64,000 nt of DNA from Stenotrophomonas sepilia (GCF_003244875.1 NZ_LXXZ01000048.1:1-64000); one strand, 5' to 3'; positions 10,685 through 22,172 are shown, numbered from the stretch's first letter. Notes: generated from the letters alone by a model not told the origin. Made by a program: numbers and translations.

Positions 10685-11407
10685 TCAGGCCAGTGCGGGC
10701 TCGCCGACGTTGCCGCCGATCCGGGCGCGATAGGCGCGCGGCGAGAAACCGGTTTCAGCCTTGAACTTGCGGGTGAAGGCGCTCTGGTCGCTGAAACCGC
10801 AGGCCTGCCCGATGCAGGCAATGCTGTCGTCGCCATGCAGCAAGTGCATGGCCATCTGGATCCGCAGCCGGGTCAGCACCTGCTGCGGGGTCATCTGGAA
10901 CACCTTGCGGAAACTGCGCTCCAGCTTGGACAGCGAAAAGCCGGTGATGTCCAGCAGGGTCTGCATGCGCACGTTCTCGGCGTAGTGCGCGTTGAGGTGG
11001 GCCAGGGCCAGCCGCAGCTGCTCGTACTGGGCGCCCAGGCTGTCCTTCTGGCCCAGGTCGCGGGAAATGCCGATCAGGCCCTCGATGGCGCCATCGACCA
11101 GCAACGGGCGCTTGCAGGTCAGGCACCAGCCCGGTTCGCGGTTGGCGAACAGGTGCAGCTCCATCAGGTTCTCGATCACCTCGCCGGACAGCACGCGGGC
11201 GTCCTGGTCGACATAGTCCGCGCTGAGGCCGGTCGGGTAGATCTCGGCCGCTGTGCGCCCGATCACGTCCTTGCGCGCGCGCAGGCCCAGCCGTCGCAGC
11301 ATGGTCTGGTTGACGTGGGTGTACCGCCCCTGGCGGTCCTTGATGAAGAACAGCACGTCCGGGATGGCGTCGAACAGGGCTTCGATGTCGGCGGGCTCGA
11401 CTCGCAT
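10685..11407 (-). CDS. PAS domain-AraC family transcriptional regulator
   Basis: A 240-aa regulator. The N-terminal PAS domain (about residues 5-115, with IPDVLFFIKDRQGRYTHVNQTML) probably senses a small ligand or redox state. The C-terminal AraC-type double helix-turn-helix (about residues 135-235) includes SIACIGQACGFSDQSAFTRKFKAETGFSPRAYR. The ATG at 11407 starts MRVEPADIEALFD. The longer upstream frame is the shadow of katE. It is divergent from the katE catalase with 114 nt between starts, so control of katE or of the downstream permease is a reasonable inference, not shown. Confidence 0.88.
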   Translation of the reverse strand: MRVEPADIEALFDAIPDVLFFIKDRQGRYTHVNQTMLRRLGLRARKDVIGRTAAEIYPTGLSADYVDQDARVLSGEVIENLMELHLFANREPGWCLTCKRPLLVDGAIEGLIGISRDLGQKDSLGAQYEQLRLALAHLNAHYAENVRMQTLLDITGFSLSKLERSFRKVFQMTPQQVLTRLRIQMAMHLLHGDDSIACIGQACGFSDQSAFTRKFKAETGFSPRAYRARIGGNVGEPALA

Positions 11408-11521
11408 GGGGCAAGCATACCCGAGCCTGCTTTTGCCCGTACGTTCACCTTTGCCGGACCTGGGTTTAACGGGTTCGGTTCCAGTGTCGTGGTTCCCTTG
11501 ATGATCCGGAGCCTCCCCCCC

Positions 11522-13603
11522 ATGGCCGCCAGCAAGCCGACCGGCAAGCGCGCAACCGAAAACCACCCCCGCGGCAACGGCGATGAACTGCACCCGCGCG
11601 CCGGCGGCAGCCACCCGGCGATGACCACCGATCAGGGCATCCCGGTGGCAGACAACCAGAACTCCCTGCGGCAGGGACCTCGAGGACCCACGCTGCTGGA
11701 AGACTTCATCCTTCGCGAGAAGATCACCCACTTCGATCACGAACGCATTCCCGAGCGCATCGTGCACGCACGTGGCAGCGCGGCACATGGCTACTTCGAG
11801 TTGACCCGGTCTCTGGCCACCCACACCCGGGCGCGCATCCTGACCGAGGTAGGCGTGAAGACGCCCGTGTTCACCCGCTTCTCGACCGTGGCCGGTGGCG
11901 CAGGGTCGGTGGACACTCCGCGCGACGTGCGCGGCTTCGCGGTCAAGTTCTATACCAAGGAAGGCAACTGGGATCTGGTCGGCAACAACATCCCGGTGTT
12001 CTTCATCCAGGACGCCATGAAATTCCCGGACCTGGTGCATGCGGTGAAGATGGAACCGGACCGTGCGTTCCCGCAGGCGGCTTCGGCCCATGACACCTTC
12101 TGGGACTTCATTTCGCTGATGCCCGAGTCGATGCACATGATCATGTGGGCGATGAGCGACCGCGCCATTCCGCGTTCGCTGCGCATGATCGAAGGCTTCG
12201 GGGTGCACAGCTTCCGCCTGCTGAACGAGGCGGGCGAGTCGACGTTCGTCAAATTCCACTGGCGACCCAAGCTGGGCATCCAGTCAACGGTCTGGGACGA
12301 AGCGTTGAAACTGCAATCGGCTGACAATGACTTCCATCGCCGTGACCTGTTCGAGGCCATCCAGCGCGGTGATTTCCCCGAGTGGGAACTGGCGGTGCAG
12401 CTGTTCACCGAAGAAGAAGCCGACGCGTTCCCGTTCGATCACCTGGACCCGACCAAGATCATTCCCGAATCGCTTGTGCCGCTGCAGGTGATCGGGCGGA
12501 TGGTGCTGGACCGCTGGCCCGACAACTTCTTCGCCGAGACCGAACAGGTGGCGTTCTGCCCGGCCAACGTGCCGCCGGGTATCGACTTCAGCAACGATCC
12601 ACTGCTGCAGGGCCGCCTGTTCTCCTACCTGGACACCCAGCTGCTGCGGCTTGGCGGCCCGAACTTCCATCAGATCCCGGTGAATGCCCCGAAGTGCCCG
12701 TTCGCCAATCACCAGCGCGACGGCCACATGCAGATGCAGGTGCCCAAGGGCCGCGTCGCCTATGATCCCAGCTCGCTGCAGGAGGACTCGCCGCGCGAGA
12801 CGCCCGCAGGTTTCCGCAGCCATGCCAGCGCCGACGATGGCCGCAAGGGCCGCACCCGCGCGGAGAGCTTCGCCGACCACTACAGCCAGGCCCGCATGTT
12901 CTTCCGTAGCCTTGAGAAGCCGGAACAGGCGCATCTGGCATCGGCACTCGTGTTCGAATTGTCCAAGGTGGAAACACTCAAGGTGCGGGTGCGTACCGTC
13001 AGCCACCTGCGCAACATCGACGAATCACTGGCGCAGCGCGTAGCCGATGGGCTCGCACTGCCTGCACTGCCCGACCCCGCGCCGACCGCCACGCCGGCGC
13101 AGGACATGCCTGCCGCTCCCGAGGTGCGCGTGATCGGGCGCAACAAGCCCACCCTGCAAGGACGCAGCATCGGCATCCTGTTTGATGAGGGCTCCGACGC
13201 GCGCGTGATGGCCAGCCTGAGCAAAGCGGCGCGGAAGGCAGGTGCAGACGTGAAGCTGGTCGCGCCCAAAGTAGGCGGCGCCACGCTGAGTGATGGGGCG
13301 ATGCAGGCGGCAGATGGGCAACTGGCGGGCACACCATCGGCCGTGTTCGATGCGGTAGCCGTGGTGCTCAGTCCGGAAGCCGCGAAGGCCTTGTCGAAAG
13401 AGAGTGCAGCCATCGAGTTCGTCAGCCAGGCGTGGGCGCACCTGAAGGCCATCGCCAGCGACGCAGGCGGCCAGGCGCTGCTGAAGGCGGCGCGCGTCGG
13501 CAACGATGCCGGCATCGTCGAAGCGGAAGACGCCAAGGCCTTCCTGGCGGCGGCCGCCACCCGCCAGTGGGCGCGTGAACCCAAGCTGCGCCTGCTGGCC
13601 TGA
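11522..13603 (+). CDS. katE: Catalase HPII, large-subunit clade, heme d/b type
   Basis: Monofunctional large-subunit catalase, 693 aa (E. coli HPII 753), which decomposes hydrogen peroxide. The catalytic His is in [13 protein letters not shown] (first His, about residue 82). The proximal heme Tyr is in RLFSYLDTQ. The C-terminal flavodoxin-like domain that defines the large clade begins about residue 540 ([17 protein letters not shown]). The ATG at 11522 is preceded by GGAG at suitable distance; an in-frame ATG at 11501 is a weaker alternative. It is followed 22 nt later by the histone H1-like gene and is divergent from a PAS-AraC regulator. Confidence 0.95.
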   Translation: MAASKPTGKRATENHPRGNGDELHPRAGGSHPAMTTDQGIPVADNQNSLRQGPRGPTLLEDFILREKITHFDHERIPERIVHARGSAAHGYFELTRSLATHTRARILTEVGVKTPVFTRFSTVAGGAGSVDTPRDVRGFAVKFYTKEGNWDLVGNNIPVFFIQDAMKFPDLVHAVKMEPDRAFPQAASAHDTFWDFISLMPESMHMIMWAMSDRAIPRSLRMIEGFGVHSFRLLNEAGESTFVKFHWRPKLGIQSTVWDEALKLQSADNDFHRRDLFEAIQRGDFPEWELAVQLFTEEEADAFPFDHLDPTKIIPESLVPLQVIGRMVLDRWPDNFFAETEQVAFCPANVPPGIDFSNDPLLQGRLFSYLDTQLLRLGGPNFHQIPVNAPKCPFANHQRDGHMQMQVPKGRVAYDPSSLQEDSPRETPAGFRSHASADDGRKGRTRAESFADHYSQARMFFRSLEKPEQAHLASALVFELSKVETLKVRVRTVSHLRNIDESLAQRVADGLALPALPDPAPTATPAQDMPAAPEVRVIGRNKPTLQGRSIGILFDEGSDARVMASLSKAARKAGADVKLVAPKVGGATLSDGAMQAADGQLAGTPSAVFDAVAVVLSPEAAKALSKESAAIEFVSQAWAHLKAIASDAGGQALLKAARVGNDAGIVEAEDAKAFLAAAATRQWAREPKLRLLA

Positions 13604-13625
13604 CTACTACAACAGGAGAACCGTC

Positions 13626-14102
13626 ATGCCCCGTGGTGACAAATCCGCATATACCGAGAAACAGAAGCGCCAGGCCGAGCACATCGAGGACAGCGAGCGC
13701 GAGCGTGGCGCAAGTGAAGGGACTGCCGAGCGCATCGCCTGGGCCACCGTGAACAAGCAGGACGGTGGCGGCAAACGTAGCGGCAGCGCACGCAAGGGTA
13801 CGAAGAAGGCGGCGAGCAAGAAGGCGGCCAGCAAGGCGCCTGCCAGGAAGTCAGCCGCAAAGAAGGCCACGACCAAGGCGACGGCCGCGAAGAAGGCGCC
13901 TGCGAAGAAGGCGGCGGCAAAGAAGGCACCGGCTCGTAAGACCGCCACCAAGAAGGCCGCAAAGAAGACAGCGGTCAAGAAGGCCGGTACAGCCGCCTCG
14001 CGCAGTGCTGCAGCGAAGAAGGCGGCCAAGACCCGTGCGGCGAAGAAGACCGTGCGCAAGGTGGCGGCCAGGAAGGCGGCACGTACCCGCGCCCGCAGCT
14101 GA
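13626..14102 (+). CDS. Histone H1-like, Lys/Ala-rich protein with plasmid-stabilisation-type N-terminus
   Basis: A 158-aa, extremely basic protein. Residues 1-50 (MPRGDKSAYTEKQKRQAEHI, then ERIAWATVNKQDGGGK) form a small conserved domain often labelled plasmid stabilisation protein in databases. From about residue 55 it is low-complexity AAKK/APAKK repeats like histone H1 or bacterial HU-tail and Hc1 proteins, so it is likely a DNA-condensing protein. The start has CAGGAG upstream. It lies 22 nt behind katE, suggesting co-expression in stationary phase or under oxidative stress. Repeat number can vary between strains. Confidence 0.8.
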   Translation: MPRGDKSAYTEKQKRQAEHIEDSERERGASEGTAERIAWATVNKQDGGGKRSGSARKGTKKAASKKAASKAPARKSAAKKATTKATAAKKAPAKKAAAKKAPARKTATKKAAKKTAVKKAGTAASRSAAAKKAAKTRAAKKTVRKVAARKAARTRARS

Positions 14103-14111
14103 GCGCATCGT

Positions 14112-14852
14112 TCAACGCGGCAACGTCCTCATCCACGCGGCCACTTCGGCTGCAGCTGCGTCGGCACGCGCCTGCAGCAGCAGATGTGGCCCCTCCAACG
14201 ACACATGGCGGGCATCGGGCAACAGGGCCTGCAGCTCGGCCACGCTGGGCGGCCACAGCAGGCGGTCGTGGCACGCGTGCAAGCACAGCGTCGGCACCTG
14301 GATTGCCGGCAGCAATGCACGCACGTCGACCCGCAGGGTCGCTGCGGCGCGTTGCCGCAACGTGCTCGTCGGAGTCCTGGCCAACGCTTCGCGCAGCATC
14401 GACGTGTGCCCGCGGGTGTACCACGGCCCCAGCAACAGGCGCGCCAGCAATGCCACGGGAGGCAGCGGCCAGGCCGGCGACAGCAGGGCTGCGCTGGCTG
14501 CCGGCAGTAGCACCGGCCGACGCGCAAAGGTCGCTGCAAGCACCAGTCCGCGCAGCCCGGTGGGATGGCGCGTGGCCAGTTCAACAGCCAACGGGCCCGA
14601 GAAAGACTCGGCGAGCAGGATGAAGGGACGACTGGGCAGCTGCGACCACAGCCGTTGGGCAAGCGTGGCGTGATCCTGCGGTCCCTGCGCGGGCAGCGTG
14701 ATCGCCTGCGTTGACAGACCGTAAGCCTGGAGTGCCGACAGGAACGGGGGCGACAGCCTGCTGGAGCCATCCAGACCGGGCAGCATCAGCACGTGCTGCG
14801 GCGCGGCCGATGCAGGGAAACAGATCGGCGTTTCCTCGCTCCCGATTCCCAT
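14112..14852 (-). CDS. Alpha/beta hydrolase
   Basis: A 246-aa soluble alpha/beta hydrolase. The oxyanion-strand motif LPGLDGSSRL is near residue 25. The nucleophile elbow is AESFSG (Ser near residue 83). The acid is in LHACHDRLLWPP and the catalytic His in LEGPHLLLQ near the C-terminus. The ATG at 14852 is set by a near-perfect ribosome binding site (AAAGGAGGTGGC-ATG). Upstream in-frame ATGs at 14876 and 14885 lack one. Substrate unknown. It is convergent with the histone-like gene, 9 nt apart. Confidence 0.85.
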   Translation of the reverse strand: MGIGSEETPICFPASAAPQHVLMLPGLDGSSRLSPPFLSALQAYGLSTQAITLPAQGPQDHATLAQRLWSQLPSRPFILLAESFSGPLAVELATRHPTGLRGLVLAATFARRPVLLPAASAALLSPAWPLPPVALLARLLLGPWYTRGHTSMLREALARTPTSTLRQRAAATLRVDVRALLPAIQVPTLCLHACHDRLLWPPSVAELQALLPDARHVSLEGPHLLLQARADAAAAEVAAWMRTLPR

Positions 14853-14992
14853 GCCACCTCCTTTGCTGGCAAGCATCACCCACATCGGCAGGCAACGGAA
14901 CCCCTGCTCCGGCTGTCCTGCTGCTTTGCCGGCCAATGTTGGGCAATACTACCCGCTCTGCCGCGGGACGCGGCTACCCGGGAGAGCCGTTG

Positions 14993-15541
14993 ATGCGATG
15001 GACCTGCGCGCTGACCATGATGGCCATGATGGCCATGATGCTGCCACTGAACAGCTCCGCCAGCGATGGTTGGATAAATGGGGATGGCAAGGCGTTGACG
15101 GAGACCGATGCCATGAAATCCAGCGGCGGCTTCGCGGCATCGCTGCTGGTCACTTCCGATGCCGACTGGCGGGCCAAGTGGGCGACCCCGCCGGAGACCA
15201 CTCCCCGCTTCAACGAGGCCGACGAAGTCCACCCGGGCGGTGAGTTGTTCCTGCTGACGTTCCTCTCCAACCCGCAACTGGACGAAAACCGCGTACCCAA
15301 GGTGCACTGCGATCTGCGCATGCTGCGCCCGGACGGCAGCACCAGTATCGACGAACGCGATGTTCCCTGTTTCACCGCCGCCCTGACCGGCCCGCCAAAC
15401 CTGCTGTACATGACCAACCTGCACCTGAAGTTCGTCGCCGAGGCCGGTGATCCCAAAGGCACGTGGACTGCGCAGGTGGTGGTCCGGGATCTGCTGCGGA
15501 AGGTGAGCCTGCCGCTGCAGGCCCGCTTCGACGTCCGTTGA
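14993..15541 (+). CDS. Exported hypothetical protein
   Basis: A 182-aa protein with an unusual Met-rich signal peptide (MRWTCALTMMAMMAMML, cleavage probably after NSSAS about residue 24). The mature part looks like a small all-beta domain, with GGELFLLTFLSNPQLDENRVPKVHCDLRMLRPDGST, a pair of Cys residues (in VHCD and VPCF) that could form a disulphide, and a C-terminus with TWTAQVVVRDLLRKVSLPLQARFDV. No family recognised. It is followed after 8 nt by a small membrane protein gene, probably co-transcribed. Confidence 0.75.
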   Translation: MRWTCALTMMAMMAMMLPLNSSASDGWINGDGKALTETDAMKSSGGFAASLLVTSDADWRAKWATPPETTPRFNEADEVHPGGELFLLTFLSNPQLDENRVPKVHCDLRMLRPDGSTSIDERDVPCFTAALTGPPNLLYMTNLHLKFVAEAGDPKGTWTAQVVVRDLLRKVSLPLQARFDVR

Positions 15542-15549
15542 ACCGGGGC

Positions 15550-15846
15550 ATGCGGATGAAGATGCGGCGACTCCTGAGCTGGACCGGTCTTGCGCTTTGC
15601 GTGGTCTACCTGCTGTCGACCGCATGGCTGGTTCACGGCGCGCAGTCGGAGGGGGACCCGAAGGGTACCTATATCCTGATGGCGCTCCCCATCACCCTGC
15701 AGTCTGCCGCACTCGATGCCATCGGCGCAGGCGGCCTGCTGCGTGGCAAGCCTTGGTCGACCGCATATGCAGTGCTGGTTCCGCCAACACTGCTGTTGCT
15801 GTACGCAGCCGGCTGGCTGATCGAACGCTCAGCCCGCGGGCGCTAG
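15550..15846 (+). CDS. Small membrane protein, hypothetical
   Basis: A 98-aa protein with hydrophobic segments at about residues 8-28 and 70-90, and a moderately hydrophobic stretch near 42-60. It starts MRMKMRRLLSWTGLAL at 15550, 8 nt after the preceding exported-protein gene. No family recognised. It ends with a basic tail (ERSARGR), suggesting the C-terminus is cytoplasmic. Confidence 0.7.
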   Translation: MRMKMRRLLSWTGLALCVVYLLSTAWLVHGAQSEGDPKGTYILMALPITLQSAALDAIGAGGLLRGKPWSTAYAVLVPPTLLLLYAAGWLIERSARGR

Positions 15847-15934
15847 CCCGCGGCATCGTTCCGGTGGGTGCATCGACGCCCTGCATGCGGGACATCGCAG
15901 GCAGGGCGCCATCCAGTATCCAGTTACAGGTCGC

Positions 15935-18061
15935 TTACGCCGCCCGCGCCGGCATGACCGGCATGCGCGGCCCCTGCTCCAGCTGGAATACCGCCACTGA
16001 CGTGGTCAGTGCATGCGCCTGTTCTTCCAGCGCGCGGCTCGCGGCAGTGGCTTCTTCCACAAGCGCGGCGTTCTGCTGGGTCACCTGGTCCATCTGCACC
16101 ACCACCTGGTTGACCTGCTCGATGCCGGCGGCCTGCTCCTTGCTGGCCGCTGCGATGTCGCTCATCAGCTGGGTGGTGCGCGAACTGGCCTGCGCCACGC
16201 GTGCGATCGCGGCTTCCGATTCAACGGTCACCGCCAGGCCACTCTTCACCTTGGAAGCGGCGTCCTCGATCAGTTCCTTGATCTCCTTGGCGGCGACACC
16301 GGCACGCTGTGCGAGCGTGCGCACTTCGCTGGCGACCACGGCAAAGCCACGGCCCTGCTCGCCTGCGCGCGCAGCTTCCACTGCCGCATTCAGCGCCAGG
16401 ATGTTGGTCTGAAACGCGATGCCGTCGATCACCGTGGAGATTTCCGAGATGCGTGCCGAGGACTGATCGATTTCGCCCATCACCGATGCCATCTGTGCCA
16501 TCGCCTGCTCGGTCTCGCGCACGGCGGCACCGGCGGCATGCGCTTCGCTGTCGGCCTGACGCGCCAGTTCGGCGTTCTGGCGTACGGTGGAGGTCAGCTC
16601 CTCCATCGACGCGGCCGCTTCTTCCAGATTCGCAGCCTGCTGCTCGGTGCGGCGCGACAGGTCGTTGTTGCCGGCGGCCAGTTCCTGGGCCGCGTTGTTG
16701 ATGCTGTCGGCAGCCACTTGGATGCCGCGGACAATGCCGGTCAGCTGCGCGGTGGTGGTGTTGGCATCGTCGCGCATGCGCGCAAACACGCCGTCGTACT
16801 CGCCCTCCATGCGTGCGGTCAGGTCGCCATGCGAGATCGCGCGCAGCACGTCGGAAACATCGGCGATGCTGGCCTGCGAACTGGCCATCATGCCGTTGAG
16901 GTGCTCGACCATCGTCTTGAACTGGTACTGGAACGCAGCGGCATCGCCACGCATGCTGAAATCGCCGGCGCGTGCGGCGCGGGCCAGTTCATCGATCTGC
17001 GCGTTGATCGCCATCAGGCTCTGCTTCACCGCTGCCAGGGTGCGGGTCAGCGTGCCCTTCTCGCCCGGGTAGTCCGGCAGGTCGCGGCTGAGGTCACCCA
17101 TGGCGTAACGCTGCATCACCTCGGCCATCAGCAGTTCCACCTGCACGTGTGACTCCACCAGGCTGTTGGTGGCCTGCACCATGCGGCCGAAATCACCGGG
17201 GAACGCACTGGCGTCCATGCGATAGCGGATTGCACCGGCCTCGTGCTGCTCGGCCATCTGCAACTGCGCGCCGATCGCCGCCTGCACACTCTGGCGCACG
17301 CTGGCCATCGCCTCGCCCAGCTGGGTCAGCTCGTCGCGGCCACCGAGGCGGAACTCCTGGTCCAGCTGTCCCTTGGACAGGCGCTCGGCCAGGTTCACCG
17401 CGCGCGCCAGCGGACCGGTCAGGCTGCGGCCGATCATCACCGAGGCACCGATGCCCACCAGCAGCGCGACGCCGCCCAGCACCAGCAGCTGCAGCAGGCT
17501 GCGCTCGCCCAGGCGGATGGCCTCGGCGGCTGCCTCACGGCTTTCCTTCTCTTCGAAATCCACGCCATCGGACAGTGCCTTGTTCCAGCCGTTGGCCGCT
17601 TCCTGCACCGGGCCCAGGGTCAGTGCCACGGCACCCGGGTAGTCGCCCTGCTCCATCAGTTCGCTGGTCTGCTTGTTGAGCGGGCGCGCGATGGCACGCT
17701 TGGCCGCGATGGTTTCCGCGATGGCCTTGCCCTCCGCATCGCCTGGCAGCGCCTGGTAGGCGGCCCAGCTGGCCTCATAGCGCTTGACCAGATCGGCAAT
17801 GCGCTTCTCATCGCTGCCGCGGTCTTCGCCCTGGCGGATCAGCATTTCGCGCCGCACCACCATCATCTGGTTGTTGGCGTCGAGCATCTGCGACAACAGG
17901 CGCACCTTGGCCACGCTGACGTCGACCACCTGCTGCATCGCGCGCTTCTGCACGACGCTGGCGGTGGCGCCGGTGGCCACTACGGCGGCAACCAGCAGCA
18001 GCAACAGGCCAAAGCCCAGCCCAAGACGCCAGGCAACCCTGACGTTCCTCAAGTAGTTCAT
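15935..18061 (-). CDS. Methyl-accepting chemotaxis protein
   Basis: A 708-aa transmembrane chemoreceptor. TM1 is at about residues 13-32. A periplasmic four-helix-bundle type sensor (to about 185) carries a conserved [17 protein letters not shown] stretch. TM2 is [24 protein letters not shown] follows, then a long linker with a second HAMP-like helical region (about 300-400). The C-terminal signalling domain has the conserved hairpin tip [38 protein letters not shown] in two parts around residues 560-610. The C-terminus has no CheR-binding pentapeptide. No che genes lie nearby, so this is an orphan receptor with unknown ligand. ATG at 18061 ([13 protein letters not shown]). Confidence 0.93.
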   Translation of the reverse strand: MNYLRNVRVAWRLGLGFGLLLLLVAAVVATGATASVVQKRAMQQVVDVSVAKVRLLSQMLDANNQMMVVRREMLIRQGEDRGSDEKRIADLVKRYEASWAAYQALPGDAEGKAIAETIAAKRAIARPLNKQTSELMEQGDYPGAVALTLGPVQEAANGWNKALSDGVDFEEKESREAAAEAIRLGERSLLQLLVLGGVALLVGIGASVMIGRSLTGPLARAVNLAERLSKGQLDQEFRLGGRDELTQLGEAMASVRQSVQAAIGAQLQMAEQHEAGAIRYRMDASAFPGDFGRMVQATNSLVESHVQVELLMAEVMQRYAMGDLSRDLPDYPGEKGTLTRTLAAVKQSLMAINAQIDELARAARAGDFSMRGDAAAFQYQFKTMVEHLNGMMASSQASIADVSDVLRAISHGDLTARMEGEYDGVFARMRDDANTTTAQLTGIVRGIQVAADSINNAAQELAAGNNDLSRRTEQQAANLEEAAASMEELTSTVRQNAELARQADSEAHAAGAAVRETEQAMAQMASVMGEIDQSSARISEISTVIDGIAFQTNILALNAAVEAARAGEQGRGFAVVASEVRTLAQRAGVAAKEIKELIEDAASKVKSGLAVTVESEAAIARVAQASSRTTQLMSDIAAASKEQAAGIEQVNQVVVQMDQVTQQNAALVEEATAASRALEEQAHALTTSVAVFQLEQGPRMPVMPARAA

Positions 18062-18294
18062 GGGGGTATCCAAAACGGGGGGATGTGGGCTTATCGGCGG
18101 CACGGCAGGCAATCTTGATCGCCGCCCATCGACGGCGTCGGCCACCGTTCACCTTGGTGAGTCCCCGTCCCAGCGGCACCTGCCGGTGCCAGCCGGCCGC
18201 AATGACATGCCTGCTCATGCGGGTATCAGATCCCTTTCACGGCGGTTCCGCACCGTCTGCGGGCAAGGTGGCGGCGTACCTGCTGGAGATCCCA
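18062..18294. other. Divergent intergenic region, nothing recognised
   Basis: 233 nt between the divergent chemoreceptor and L,D-transpeptidase genes. It must hold both promoters, but I see no clear promoter, operator or repeat. Confidence 0.5.
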
Positions 18295-19257
18295 ATGCGC
18301 TCATCTGTGTCCCGATCCACCCTGCTCGCAATCTCGCTGCTGGCGTCGCCGGCCTTCGCGCAGGTGCCGCCGCCCAACCTGCCCGCCCCCATTGCCGAGA
18401 AGGCTGGCCCGGACACCGCAGTGCGCTCCGCACTGCATGCCCAGGTGCTGCTGGATCGTGCGAACTTCTCTCCGGGCCAGATTGATGGTGAGGTAGGCAG
18501 CAACCAGCGGCGGGCGGTGTCAGGCTTCCAGGCGGCGCACGGGCTGACCGTAACGGGTGAGCTGGACGACGCCACCTGGAAGGCTCTGCAGGCCGATACG
18601 ATCACGCCGCTGGCCAGCTACACGCTGACTGCTGAGGATGTCGTCGGCCCGTTCCAGCCGATACCGAAAGGACCCGCCGCCCAGGCCAAGCTGAAATCGC
18701 TGGGCTACGGTAGTGTGGAAGAAGCCCTGGGCGAGCGCTTCCACGCGTCGCCAGAGCTGATGAAGATGCTCAATCCCGGCGTGGATCTGACCAGGGCTGG
18801 CAACCGTATCCAGGTCCCCAACATCGCCCCGGCCGCATTGCCGAAGGCCGCCAGGATCGTGGTCGACAAATCCGACTCCACGCTGCAGCTACTGGACGCA
18901 CAGGGCAAGCTGATCGCGCAGGTGCCGGTGTCGTCCGGCAGCCAGCACGACCCGTTGCCGATCGGCGAATGGAAGATCCTGGGTGTATACCGCGACCCGC
19001 CGTTCCACTACAACCCGAAGCTGTTCTGGGATGCCCGAAAAGGTGAAAAGAAGGCCACGCTGCCGCCCGGCCCGAACAATCCGGTCGGCCGGGTCTGGAT
19101 CGATCTGTCCAAGCCGCATTACGGCCTGCATGGCACGCCTGAACCCGGCCACGTGGGCAAGACCGAGTCGCATGGCTGCGTACGCATGACCAACTGGGAT
19201 GCGCTGCGCGTGGCCGACGCAGTAGACACCTCGGTGCCTGTCGTGATGCAGGAGTGA
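18295..19257 (+). CDS. L,D-transpeptidase (YkuD) with peptidoglycan-binding domain
   Basis: A 320-aa periplasmic enzyme that forms 3-3 cross-links or attaches proteins in peptidoglycan. Signal peptide 1-22 (cleavage after AFA). A PG_binding_1 domain (about 45-105, LDRANFSPGQIDGEVGSNQRRAVSGFQ) is followed by a degenerate LysM-like segment (about 140-180). The YkuD domain has HGTPEP and the catalytic motif SHGCVRM (Cys about residue 299). The start at 18295 has CTGGAG upstream. An M23 peptidase gene follows 4 nt after the stop, so synthesis and remodelling of cell wall are probably coupled in one operon. Confidence 0.94.
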   Translation: MRSSVSRSTLLAISLLASPAFAQVPPPNLPAPIAEKAGPDTAVRSALHAQVLLDRANFSPGQIDGEVGSNQRRAVSGFQAAHGLTVTGELDDATWKALQADTITPLASYTLTAEDVVGPFQPIPKGPAAQAKLKSLGYGSVEEALGERFHASPELMKMLNPGVDLTRAGNRIQVPNIAPAALPKAARIVVDKSDSTLQLLDAQGKLIAQVPVSSGSQHDPLPIGEWKILGVYRDPPFHYNPKLFWDARKGEKKATLPPGPNNPVGRVWIDLSKPHYGLHGTPEPGHVGKTESHGCVRMTNWDALRVADAVDTSVPVVMQE

Positions 19258-19261
19258 GTCG

Positions 19262-19942
19262 ATGCGTCTTCCGCAACTGATTGTGCTCGGTGTTCTGCTG
19301 GGATTGGGTGCAGGTTGGCGGCTGCACCGCGATATGGATGAGCCGGTGGCCGAAGCGCTGCCGGAAGCGCCATCGACGGTGGCCGCCGCGCCGGTGACGG
19401 AACCGGTAGCGCCAGGTGCAACAGCCCCACCCGCCTCCACTGCGCCGCCGGCCGCGCAGGCTCCGGATGCCCCGTCCGGCCTGCTGCTGCCGGTGCAGGG
19501 CATCCTGTTCTCGCAGCTGCGCGATACCTTCACCGATGCACGCAGCGAGGGCCGCGTACACGATGCCATCGACATCATGGCCGATGCAGGTACGCCGGTG
19601 CTGGCGGTGGCCGATGGCACGGTGGAGAAACTGTTCGACAGTGAGCGCGGCGGGCTGACGATCTACCAGTTCGAGCCCAGCAGGCGCTGGTGCTACTACT
19701 ACGCGCACCTGCAACGCTACGCCGATGGCCTGGCCGAGAAGCAGGTGATCAGGCGCGGCGAGGTGATCGGCTACGTCGGCAGCACGGGCAACGCCAGCGC
19801 CGAGGCCCCACACCTGCATTTCGAGGTGCATGTGCTGGGGCCGGAGAAGCAGTGGTGGAAGGGAGAGTCGATCAATCCCTATCCGCTGCTGAAGTCGGCA
19901 GCGATGATGCCCGGCGCTGCCAGCGTCGCAATGCCACAGTAA
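19262..19942 (+). CDS. M23 family (LytM) metallopeptidase
   Basis: A 226-aa exported or membrane-anchored protein with an N-terminal hydrophobic segment (about 4-20), a long Pro/Ala-rich linker (to about 75) and a C-terminal LytM domain. Zinc ligands are seen in VHDAIDI (His and Asp, the H-x3-D motif) and in HLHFEVHVL (HxH). All active residues appear present, so it is probably an active peptidoglycan endopeptidase rather than a degenerate activator. It follows the L,D-transpeptidase by 4 nt. Its last 71 nt overlap the 3' end of the convergent gene. Confidence 0.9.
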   Translation: MRLPQLIVLGVLLGLGAGWRLHRDMDEPVAEALPEAPSTVAAAPVTEPVAPGATAPPASTAPPAAQAPDAPSGLLLPVQGILFSQLRDTFTDARSEGRVHDAIDIMADAGTPVLAVADGTVEKLFDSERGGLTIYQFEPSRRWCYYYAHLQRYADGLAEKQVIRRGEVIGYVGSTGNASAEAPHLHFEVHVLGPEKQWWKGESINPYPLLKSAAMMPGAASVAMPQ

Positions 19943-20540
19943 AGACGGCCAACGCAGCTCCTGGAATCATCAGCAACAGCGCCGCCATCTTCCAGAAGAA
20001 GAACGGCCACAGCCAGAGGTAGTCGAGGTCGGTCAGCTTCAGCACGTCCATCGGCGGCAGCAGGTCCACCGAGGCCGCACGGCCGGCCAACGCCGGATCG
20101 ACCTCCAGCACGGTCAGCCGCAGCGAGGAACGGCCTCGCCGCAGTGCGTCACTGCGGCCGTAGCCGAAGTACGAGGCGGCGAACCGGTCTCGCTCGACCG
20201 ATTCCAGTGCGCGGTGGATCTCCGGATCGGTCACCGCCGAGCGGCTGTCCGCGCGGAACTCGGTGCGATCGGTTGGGGTTTCCGCGCGCAGGCGCAGCTC
20301 GGGATCGACCGCCGGATCGGCGCCGTCATCCGCATAACGCAGACGCAGTCGCAGCGGGTCGTCGATGAAGCGGTACACCGTGATCTCGGCGGTCGCGCCC
20401 GGCTGCAGCACCAGCGGCAGGGTCTGCGTGCGCGAAGCCAGGTAATTGGCGAGCGCGCCCAGCACCAGCACGATGCCGGCCAGCGTCCACAGGCTCCACA
20501 GCAGCCACAGAGTCACCCGTGCGACCGTCTCGCCCTTCAT
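19872..20540 (-). CDS. Membrane protein, hypothetical
   Basis: A 222-aa protein with two transmembrane helices (about residues 9-31 and 183-203) enclosing an about 150-residue periplasmic beta-rich domain (LPLVLQPGATAEITVYRFIDDP onward in parts). The C-terminal tail is basic (RRWQRR). No family recognised. The ATG at 20540 (MKGETVARVTLW) is preferred over the longer frame. It overlaps the M23 gene tail-to-tail by 71 nt, so the two transcripts are complementary at their 3' ends. Confidence 0.75.
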   Translation of the reverse strand: MKGETVARVTLWLLWSLWTLAGIVLVLGALANYLASRTQTLPLVLQPGATAEITVYRFIDDPLRLRLRYADDGADPAVDPELRLRAETPTDRTEFRADSRSAVTDPEIHRALESVERDRFAASYFGYGRSDALRRGRSSLRLTVLEVDPALAGRAASVDLLPPMDVLKLTDLDYLWLWPFFFWKMAALLLMIPGAALAVFTVALRRWQRRASSLPTSAADRD

Positions 20541-20602
20541 GCCGAAGTCTCCGTCATCGCTGCGCTGCCCTGCCGGCTGTGCCGCCACAGTACCGAAAAC
20601 GA

Positions 20603-20628
20603 AAAAGCCCCGCTTGCGCGGGGCTTTT
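20603..20628 (-). terminator. Bidirectional-looking terminator after purA
   Basis: A perfect 11-bp stem (20603-20613 with 20618-20628), AAAAGCCCCGC..GCGGGGCTTTT, lies 45 nt beyond the purA stop. Confidence 0.88.
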
Positions 20629-20672
20629 CCTTCAGCAACACCAGGCAGGGCCCAGCGCTACCGGTCTCTCAC

Positions 20673-22172
<1,500 letters not shown>

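Noticed and set aside
15877-15908. Possible hairpin CGCCCTGC..GCAGGGCG between convergent genes as terminator
   Set aside because: 8-bp arms with a 16-nt loop and no T-run; too weak to annotate.
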